A stretch of DNA of 64,000 nt. Origin: Candidatus Intestinimonas merdavium (GTDB lineage: Bacteria; Bacillota; Clostridia; Oscillospirales; Oscillospiraceae). Positions 57,354 to 64,000 of the stretch are shown piece after piece. Both the position numbers and the translations under genes were made by a program. Position 1 is the stretch's first letter, and every line of letters starts with the position of its first letter. The DNA is taken from NCBI GenBank assembly GCA_019115785.1, contig DXCX01000033.1, positions 1-64,000 of the forward strand, in the 5' to 3' direction. The notes below the pieces were generated by a model. It searched no databases, was not told the DNA's origin, and saw nothing but the letters and a program-made list of their open reading frames with translations.

Positions 57354-58253
57354 ATGGAATTGCGTGTGCTGCAATACTTCCTGGCGGTGGCGAAGGAGCA
57401 GAATATCTCGGCGGCGGCCCAGTCTCTCCACCTCACCCAGCCCACCCTATCCAGACAGCTCAGGGAGCTGGAGGAGGAGCTGGGCAAGCAGCTGATGGTC
57501 CGGGGCAGCCGGAAGATCACCCTCACCGAGGAGGGGATGCTGCTGCGAAAGCGGGCGGAGGAAATTCTGGAGCTGGTGGACCGGACAGAGAAAGAGGTTA
57601 TGCGGTCCATCGATGCCGTCAGCGGGGACATCTACATCGGCACCGGGGAGACCGACGGTGTGCGGCAGATCGCCAGGACCGCAAACCAGCTCCAGGAGCG
57701 CTGTCCCGGGGTCCGTTTTCATATCGTCAGCGGGGACGCCGTGGACGTATGTGAGCGCCTGGACAAGGGACTGCTGGATTTTGGTGTCCTTCTGGGCGAC
57801 ATCGACAAAACCAAATACCACTACATGGAGCTGCCCATGCGGGATGTCTGGGGGGTCCTGATGCGGCGGGACAGTCCGCTGGCCGCCCAGGATGCCGTCT
57901 CCCCCAGGGACCTGTGGGACAAGCCGTTGATCCTCTCCCGGCAGATGGACAACAAGAGCGGCCTGTACCGCTGGCTGCGGAAGGAGCCGGCAGAGCTCCA
58001 GACCGTCGCAACCTATAACCTGATCTATAACGCCTCCCTGATGGTGGACGAGGGGATGGGCTATGCCTTTACGCTGGACAAGCTGGTCAACACCAGGGGC
58101 AGCGACCTCTGCTTTCGGCCCCTGAGGCCCAGGCTGGAGCTGGGGATGTACCTGGTGTGGAAAAAATCCCAGATATTTTCCAAGGCGGCAGAGCTGTTCC
58201 TCAACGGCCTGCAGGAGCATCTGGCGGTGGATCAGGGGGATGGGGAGGGGTGA
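57354..58253 (+). CDS. LysR family transcriptional regulator
   Basis: MELRVLQYFLAVAKEQNISAAAQSLHLTQPTLSRQLRELEEELGKQLMVRGSRKITLTEEG. Confidence 0.95.
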   Translation: MELRVLQYFLAVAKEQNISAAAQSLHLTQPTLSRQLRELEEELGKQLMVRGSRKITLTEEGMLLRKRAEEILELVDRTEKEVMRSIDAVSGDIYIGTGETDGVRQIARTANQLQERCPGVRFHIVSGDAVDVCERLDKGLLDFGVLLGDIDKTKYHYMELPMRDVWGVLMRRDSPLAAQDAVSPRDLWDKPLILSRQMDNKSGLYRWLRKEPAELQTVATYNLIYNASLMVDEGMGYAFTLDKLVNTRGSDLCFRPLRPRLELGMYLVWKKSQIFSKAAELFLNGLQEHLAVDQGDGEG

Positions 58254-58274
58254 ACCTTCTGGCCGCAACGCAAA

Positions 58275-58306
58275 AGGGCGGCACCCTTGTGTAAGGATGC
58301 CGCCCT
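58275..58306 (+). terminator. Hairpin terminator
   Basis: AGGGCGGCACCCTT...AAGGATGCCGCCCT. Confidence 0.75.
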
Positions 58307-58414
58307 CTGTCTGAGGAAACAGCGGGAAAGGGAGACGGGCAGTGAGTGGGTACAGACCTTTGGCATAGGGAGCTTTGGTTCTGGAGGGACAAGGCAGGAG
58401 CGTTATCCACAATT

Positions 58415-59401
58415 CTATTCTGACTGTGTATGGTTCAGGCAGGCATGCGCAAACCGGCGGCTCAGCGTCCGGATCTCCTCGTATTTTGCGGTAGTCTCGG
58501 CCCATTCCCGGGGAATCGCCTCCGCGCCGTACCAGAGGCCGGCAAGTCCCCCGGCCACCTCGGCGGTGGTATCTGTGTCCTCTCCGAGGTTGACGGCCTT
58601 CAATACGCACGCTGCGTAGTCCGAGGTAGTGAGCAGGCACCACAGGGCGGCCTGCAGTGTGTGGAGGACATATCCGGTGCTGTAGACCTGAGATTCCTTC
58701 CAGGACATGATGTCTGTGAGCGATGTGAATTCGGGGTACACGCCGGAGAACTCCGCTGCCTTGCGGTAGTATGCGAGGGCGGAGCTCACCCCGTTTTTCA
58801 CGGCGGTATGGAGTTCTTCGCCGGTACACAGCTGAAAGATCACGGAGCTGTATATGCCGCAGGCCATCTGGCAACGTGGATGGGCATGGGTACAGATGGA
58901 TGCGCTGTGGATAAGTGCGGCGGCCCTGGCGTCCAGAGCGGTATTCCCGTATCGTCCCACGATATAGAGCGATGTGGGGACGATCCGCATCAGAGAGCCG
59001 TTTCCGCAGGTGTTTTCCCCCCGTTCACCGCACTCCAATGGGGGCACGCCTTTGACAAACTGGAAGATGGCGTGTTTGGTCGTGCCGCCCACGTCGAATA
59101 CCTGACCATGGGCGGTGTTGGAGCCATTCCATAACCAGTCAGCAAAGCGCCTCATCTGATCGTGATAGTCGATGCCAGCTTCTATGATGGAGTCCATGGT
59201 ACAAAGGGTCATGCTGGTGTCATCGGACCACGTTCCAGCGCGCTGACCATGGGCTCCCCCGGACCGCATACCGCACACTGGATCTCTGCGCAGCGCGCTC
59301 CGGGTCATAAACTCGGCCGGCACGCCCAGCGCGTCTCCAACTGTGAGCCCCAGAATGGCGCCCTCCACAAATTGAGAAAAGCGGTTTTGTGCTTCCGGCA
59401 T
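58415..59401 (-). CDS. ADP-ribosylglycohydrolase family protein (DraG-like)
   Basis: FVEGAILGLTVGDALGVPAEFMTR; GTWSDDTSMTLCTMDSI; NLGEDTDTTAEVAGGLAGLWYG. Confidence 0.94.
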   Translation of the reverse strand: MPEAQNRFSQFVEGAILGLTVGDALGVPAEFMTRSALRRDPVCGMRSGGAHGQRAGTWSDDTSMTLCTMDSIIEAGIDYHDQMRRFADWLWNGSNTAHGQVFDVGGTTKHAIFQFVKGVPPLECGERGENTCGNGSLMRIVPTSLYIVGRYGNTALDARAAALIHSASICTHAHPRCQMACGIYSSVIFQLCTGEELHTAVKNGVSSALAYYRKAAEFSGVYPEFTSLTDIMSWKESQVYSTGYVLHTLQAALWCLLTTSDYAACVLKAVNLGEDTDTTAEVAGGLAGLWYGAEAIPREWAETTAKYEEIRTLSRRFAHACLNHTQSE

Positions 59402-59593
59402 GTTGGGACAGCTCCTTTCTGTACACTGTGTTCTGAGGTCTGCCGCTCTGTTCTCCATGGACCAGGTCCTGTTGGGCTATGGAGATGGGACCGGCGGCGA
59501 GGGGGGCGTCTTCGCCGGGAGATTCCCGGCAGTCCTAACGGCGCAAAAGGGTCGTACCAGGGGGAAATACTGCATATTGCAAGGAGAGATTCT

Positions 59594-60415
59594 ATGGAAG
59601 TCCGTATTACAGACTTATTTGATCTGGGAAAGATCGTCGACAGCGGCCAGTGTTTCCGGGCTGCTCTGCTTCCGGAGGGGGACTATCGGTTTATCACCGG
59701 AGGACAGGTGCTGTACATACAAAAACGCGCGGAGGAGACCTACCGGGTGAGCTGTGACCGGGAGTCCTGGGAGCGCGTCTGGGTCCCTTATTTTGATCTG
59801 AACCGGAGCTACCGCGACATCAGCGGACAGATCCCGGAGAAGGATACCTTTCTGCGTCTGGCCGCCCAGGCGGGGGCGGGGATTCGCATCCTCCGACAGG
59901 ACCCCTGGGAAACGCTGGTCACCTTTATTCTCTCTCAGCGCAAGAGTATTCCGGCCATCCGGGCCATGGTGGAGCTGCTCAGCCAGCGGTATGGGACGGC
60001 GCTTGAGACACCCCACGGGACGCTGTACACATTTCCCACGGCCCAGCAGCTGGAGCGGGCGGGGCTGGAGGACTATATCGCCTGCAAGGCGGGATACCGG
60101 GCGCCTTATCTCTGTGACGCGGTCTGTCAGGTCCTCTCCGGCAGGTTGGATCTGGAGCGCATCGCCGCTCTCCCGGACGGAGCGCTGATCGACGCCCTGG
60201 AAGGAGTGCGGGGGGTGGGGGTGAAGGTGGCCAACTGTGTGGCCCTGTTCGCCTATGGCCGGACCGCCTGCGCCCCGGTAGACACCTGGATCAAAAAAAT
60301 CATCCAGCGGGAGTATCGTGGCCGGGACCCCTTTGGACGGTACGGCGCCGCCGCCGGAATCATGCAGCAGTACTTCTTTTACTACGCCCAGAGCCACAAG
60401 GAGGAGACGGCATAG
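59594..60415 (+). CDS. 8-oxoguanine DNA glycosylase/DNA-3-methyladenine glycosylase-like (HhH-GPD)
   Basis: DLGKIVDSGQCFRAALLPEGDYRFITG; FILSQRKSIPAIRAMVELLSQRYG; ALEGVRGVGVKVANCVALFAYGRTACAPVDTWIKKII. Confidence 0.93.
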   Translation: MEVRITDLFDLGKIVDSGQCFRAALLPEGDYRFITGGQVLYIQKRAEETYRVSCDRESWERVWVPYFDLNRSYRDISGQIPEKDTFLRLAAQAGAGIRILRQDPWETLVTFILSQRKSIPAIRAMVELLSQRYGTALETPHGTLYTFPTAQQLERAGLEDYIACKAGYRAPYLCDAVCQVLSGRLDLERIAALPDGALIDALEGVRGVGVKVANCVALFAYGRTACAPVDTWIKKIIQREYRGRDPFGRYGAAAGIMQQYFFYYAQSHKEETA

Positions 60416-60468
60416 TACGCATAAAAAGGGATGGTTCGGCGCACTCAGGCGCCATTCATGTGGGCAGC

Positions 60469-60879
60469 TCAGATAAGGATGCCCTCGCAGTGGTCGATCT
60501 CGTGCTGGATGATCTGGGCTGTTAGGCCGGTAAAGACCCTGGAACAGGACAGGAACCCCTCGTCCTGATAGCGCACCTCAATGATTTTCCAGCGCTTGGC
60601 CGGTCGGAAACCGGGGAGGGAGAGGCATTCCTCCTCCGCTTCATAGGGCTCGGACTTCTTGATGATCTCCGGGTTGAACATGACCATATAGCTGCCCTCG
60701 TTGTTAAAGACGATGATCCGCTTGTTGACGCCGATCATGTTGGCCGCCATACCCCAACAGTCCTCCTGGTGATGGGTCAGGGTTTCCAGCAGATCCGCCG
60801 CCACGGGAAGGTCATCCGGTGTGGCGGGTTCCGCCTTCTGAGCCAGAAAGATTTCGTCTTCACAGATCTCACGAATCAT
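60469..60879 (-). CDS. Peptide deformylase family protein (non-canonical motif I)
   Basis: WGMAANMIGVNKRIIVFNN; EEECLSLPGF; QIIQHEIDHCEGILI. Confidence 0.88.
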   Translation of the reverse strand: MIREICEDEIFLAQKAEPATPDDLPVAADLLETLTHHQEDCWGMAANMIGVNKRIIVFNNEGSYMVMFNPEIIKKSEPYEAEEECLSLPGFRPAKRWKIIEVRYQDEGFLSCSRVFTGLTAQIIQHEIDHCEGILI

Positions 60880-61070
60880 GGTTGGCCCTCCTTACATTGT
60901 GAAATGGACGACGCTGTGCGTATTTCCCTGGCGTGGAGACCCGGCCCAGCGGGGCGGCTCCTCTCCTTGATGGTGCCACTGCGCTGTCCCCTGTTGTTTA
61001 TATTTTACAACCTACTTTTTTCTCCGTCAATTTGAATCGCTTCCCGTTACGAGGACAAAATCTGTCCGCC

Positions 61071-62399
61071 TCAATATCCGTATTGCGCTTGGAATACCTT
61101 CAGGAAACACAGGGAGGTACACAGAGACAGCAGCTCGGCCGCGGCCAGCGACCACCAAATGCCCTCCATGCCCAACAGAAGCGGCAGCAGAAACACCGCC
61201 GCAACCTGGAATACCAGGGTGCGCAGGAAGGATACCGCCGCCGAGACCGGCCCGTTGTTGAGGGAGGTAAAAAAGGAGGAGGTGTAGATGGTAAAGCCGA
61301 AGAATAAAAAGGAGATGGAATAAATCAGAAAGGCGTGGGCCGTCAGCGCAAACAGAGCCCGGTCATATCCAACGAACAAAGTGGCCAAAGGCTTCGCAAG
61401 CAGCAGGGCCAGGGCAAACATCGTCCCGGAGAAGACCGCTACGGTGGCAAAGCACTTGCGCTTCATATTCCGCAGCTCTGTCCGATTCCCGGCTCCATAA
61501 TGATAGCTGACCACTGGCGCCACCCCCACGGAGAATCCAATAAAAATGGCGTTGAACACCATGCTCAGATACATCAGCACCCCGTAAGCCGCAACGCCAT
61601 TTTCCCCAATGTATCGCAGCAGCTGGATGTTATAAAGCATGCCCACGATGGAGGTGGCAATGTTGCTGAGCATCTCCGAGGAGCCGTTGAGGCATACCTG
61701 AAGCAGCGCTCTCCCGTCAAAGTCCGCCCTGCCCAGACGGAGCAGGCTGCCGTTTTCCCGGGCGAAGTAGATCAACGGTAAGATCCCGCCCACGCACTGC
61801 CCGATGGCGGTGGCCGCCGCCGCGCCCTCCAGGCCCCAGGAGAGGACTGCTACAAACAAGGCATCCAGCACGGCGTTGGTCAGCCCAGCCGCCACCGTGA
61901 TCGCCAGTCCCAGGCTGGGCTTGTTGGCGGTGGCGAAGAGGCATTGAAACTCAAATTGCAGAATATAGGCGGTGGTGGCCAGCAGGACCACCCGGCCGTA
62001 CTGAACGCAGTTTTCCAGCAGCTCACCGTCGGCGCCTAAAAAACAGGCCACTGGGCGCAGAAGCAAAAGTCCCAGTACTGTCAATACTACGCCGAAGACG
62101 GCAGACAGATACACCACCATGGAGAAGATCCGGTTGGCCTTCTCCGGGCAATGTTCCCCCATGGTCTTGGCGATGAGGGCTCCGCCGCCGGTACCCATCA
62201 TAAAGCCGATGGAGCCTATGACCATGAGAAAAGGCATGATGAGATTGACCGCCGCGAAAGGGGTTTTGCCTACAAAGTTGGAGACGAAGAAACCATCCAC
62301 CACGCTGTAAACGCTGGTGACCACCAGCATCACCATAGAGGGAAGGGTCAGCCGGAGCAGTTTACGGTAGGTGAAGTGATCGGATAGTTGGATGCTCAT
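61071..62399 (-). CDS. MATE family efflux transporter
   Basis: 442 aa polytopic; LLRLTLPSMVMLVVTSVYSVVDGFFVSNFVGKTPFAAVNLIMPFLMVIGSIGFMMGTGGGALIAKTMGE. Confidence 0.95.
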   Translation of the reverse strand: MSIQLSDHFTYRKLLRLTLPSMVMLVVTSVYSVVDGFFVSNFVGKTPFAAVNLIMPFLMVIGSIGFMMGTGGGALIAKTMGEHCPEKANRIFSMVVYLSAVFGVVLTVLGLLLLRPVACFLGADGELLENCVQYGRVVLLATTAYILQFEFQCLFATANKPSLGLAITVAAGLTNAVLDALFVAVLSWGLEGAAAATAIGQCVGGILPLIYFARENGSLLRLGRADFDGRALLQVCLNGSSEMLSNIATSIVGMLYNIQLLRYIGENGVAAYGVLMYLSMVFNAIFIGFSVGVAPVVSYHYGAGNRTELRNMKRKCFATVAVFSGTMFALALLLAKPLATLFVGYDRALFALTAHAFLIYSISFLFFGFTIYTSSFFTSLNNGPVSAAVSFLRTLVFQVAAVFLLPLLLGMEGIWWSLAAAELLSLCTSLCFLKVFQAQYGY

Positions 62400-62505
62400 G
62401 TTGTCCTCCCAAGAAATACCTCATAAAGCCCTTTTCCCGTGGGGGCAAGGGGCTTGATCTCCCGCAGGATGATGTTGACGGCCAGATGCTGATCGCTTCG
62501 GCTGT

Positions 62506-62534
62506 CCATATAGTCCGTATTGCGGACTATATGG
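62506..62534. promoter_or_regulatory. Candidate MarR operator upstream of the MATE gene
   Basis: CCATATAGTCCG-tattg-CGGACTATATGG, 12-bp perfect arms. Confidence 0.75.
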
Positions 62535-62571
62535 GGAAAAATTTCTCCCACATTGCTGTGGGAGTTGGGGG

Positions 62572-63003
62572 TCAGCCGTTCAATTCCTCACAGAAAGCGG
62601 CGGAAAACCGCTCCAGCAGACGGAAGAAGGTCTCCTTCTCCTCCGGGGAGAACTGCTGGATGCTGCGGCTCTCCGCACGGCTGATTTTTGGTAAAATCTG
62701 CGCGGCCAGTTCCCTCCCTCTGTCACTGAGGAGGATGGATTTGCGCCGCCTGTCCTCCGGCAGCTCCAGCATTTCTAAAAGTCCCTGTTTGTAAAAGGAC
62801 ATGACAATGGTGTTGATGGTCTGCTTGGGCAGCATAGTGAGGGCACAGAGCTCCTTTTGGGTACAAGGCTGGCGCTCCCAGATGAGCTGGAGCAGCGCCA
62901 AGGAGGAGTAGGTCATCCCACAGGATCGTGCGTACCGCTCATAGGCGCGATCCATTTTCTGAAATACCTCGTCAAATCGTTTTCCCAGATCCCTGTTATC
63001 CAT
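62572..63003 (-). CDS. MarR family transcriptional regulator
   Basis: RSCGMTYSSLALLQLIWERQPCTQKELCALTMLPKQTINTIVMSFYKQGLLEMLELPEDRRRKSILLSDRGRELA. Start re-placed at 63003. Confidence 0.93.
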   Translation of the reverse strand: MDNRDLGKRFDEVFQKMDRAYERYARSCGMTYSSLALLQLIWERQPCTQKELCALTMLPKQTINTIVMSFYKQGLLEMLELPEDRRRKSILLSDRGRELAAQILPKISRAESRSIQQFSPEEKETFFRLLERFSAAFCEELNG

Positions 63004-63024
63004 CGCGGAGGCACCTCTCCCAAT

Positions 63025-63043
63025 TAGTCCGTTACTCGTACTA
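63025..63043. promoter_or_regulatory. Candidate MarR operator upstream of marR
   Basis: TAGTCCGTTACTCGTACTA aligns with TAGTCCGTATTGCGGACTA at 62511-62529. Confidence 0.72.
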
Positions 63044-63342
63044 ATATAACAGCCTACAGCGGTGTTGTCAAGCATGGTATCGCCCTGCCAACAGGGAAAA
63101 TGGCTGGAAAAGACAAAGAATATGCTTGTTGGACGGCGGTCTTCCAATGACGTGCGCAGCGGCAGACCAGTGCTCCGGCATAGATATTGAGGCCCAATTA
63201 GTTCCACGCCGATCCCCGCGGAGAGGTCTTGCCGGTAGGCAGAAGCGGGGGATGGGGCTGCCCGGTGACTATTTCAAAATCATAATTAGCAGCGGGAGAC
63301 ACTTTAGCGATGCGAATCGTTCATAAAGCCATGTCATGGAAT

Positions 63343-63389
63343 GAGAACCCCATTCGTAACTCGCAGTTCGAGTTATAAATGGGGTTCTC
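63343..63389. terminator. Long stem-loop (21-bp arms, two mismatched positions)
   Basis: GAGAACCCCATTCGTAACTCG-cagtt-CGAGTTATAAATGGGGTTCTC, downstream of the minus-strand ORF at 63413. Confidence 0.8.
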
Positions 63390-63412
63390 CAATCTATGCC
63401 GTTCCGAAATGT

Positions 63413-63625
63413 TTATTTTTCATACTCACGCAGAAGATCAAGCAGTTTCGCGGCGTGTGCCGCTTCATCGTCCGCAAACTCGGAAAATAGTTTGGCAAGT
63501 TCCTTGTGATCCTTCTCGATTTCATGAGCATAGGCCTGATAGTCCCGCACAAGCTCGGTTGAATTTTGCCAGGCTCTGAGCACATGGTCGCGATTGGTAA
63601 TGGTAAAGCCATTTTTTGTATCCAT
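63413..63625 (-). CDS. 70-aa hypothetical helical protein
   Basis: MDTKNGFTITNRDHVLRAWQNSTELVRDYQAYAHEIEKDHKELAKLFSEFADDEAAHAAKLLDLLREYEK; strong AGGAGG SD. Confidence 0.75.
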   Translation of the reverse strand: MDTKNGFTITNRDHVLRAWQNSTELVRDYQAYAHEIEKDHKELAKLFSEFADDEAAHAAKLLDLLREYEK

Positions 63626-63693
63626 ACAAATACCTCCTAACTTTGATCTCGCGTTAGCCTCTGTGTGATTAGCTGATGGTTCAAATCCTTGCC

Positions 63694-64000
63694 TCAGCTT
63701 TTCAGATTACCCGTTGCCGGATTGTCGATCAGCGCCCCGTCTTCGGTGAAGCGGGAGCCGTGACAGGGGCAATCCCAGGTGTGTTCGATAGGCCGCCTTT
63801 TCCTCAAAGCCGCAGTCCATATTCCGGCACAATTCCCGGTATGTCTGAAGGGCTGCCTCGTTGGCGGCAAGATATTGCTTTGCTTGCTCGACTCCAAACT
63901 TGGAAATCAGCTTGTCATAGATCAGCCCATGCTGGCTGGTAATCTTAGCGGTGGTGTTTTTCGTGATGCCGCTGCATACGGTTTTCGCTTCCACCAGCAC
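63694..64000 (-). pseudogene. Internally deleted, frameshifted FAD-dependent oxidoreductase with C-terminal Rieske domain (continues past the window edge)
   Basis: DAO-like frame ...LISKFGVEQAKQYLAANEAALQTYRELCRNMDCGFEEKAAY then, in another frame, IEHTWDCPCHGSRFTEDGALIDNPATGNLK; the first Rieske Cys-x-His box is absent. Confidence 0.85.

Noticed and set aside
63044-63340. Possible small ORFs (e.g. 63126-63326) between marR and the stem-loop
   Set aside because: No SD, conserved motif or plausible composition; probably intergenic or decayed sequence.

Overview
64 kb of a high-GC Gram-positive chromosome. Gene content and codon usage suggest an Oscillospiraceae/Flavonifractor-like gut Clostridia, but that taxon is inference. 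Most of the window is ordinary, densely packed coding sequence: uvrA (cut by the left edge), uvrB, radC, pyrE, a SpoVB-like flippase, tRNA-Leu(UAG), ppa, glf, a two-component system, MATE/MarR and others. A large accessory block (11.5-26.0 kb) is a sucrose/raffinose-family oligosaccharide locus: amylosucrase, fructokinase, GH32, ABC importer, LacI, GH13, GH36 and an MsmK-type ATPase, with three matching LacI-type operator motifs. The features most worth a second look are: (1) a 531-aa protein at 52086-53681 with a degenerate DnaQ-like N-terminus and three copies of an Ada-like FHxxxC...PCxxC motif, next to a perfect 16-bp-arm palindrome; (2) a cytoplasmic ParB-like/BMP-receptor fusion at 26680-28611; (3) a 126-nt structured insert flanked by a 35-bp duplication of the pyrE 3' end; (4) a duplicated 5' half of tRNA-Leu; (5) two matching 19-bp dyads upstream of marR and the MATE gene; (6) a possible +1 frameshift or eroded gene at 46115-46856; (7) an internally deleted Rieske/FAD oxidoreductase pseudogene at the right edge. 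I saw no CRISPR array, rRNA, transposase or phage module. Most long antisense ORFs in the supplied track look like high-GC artefacts.
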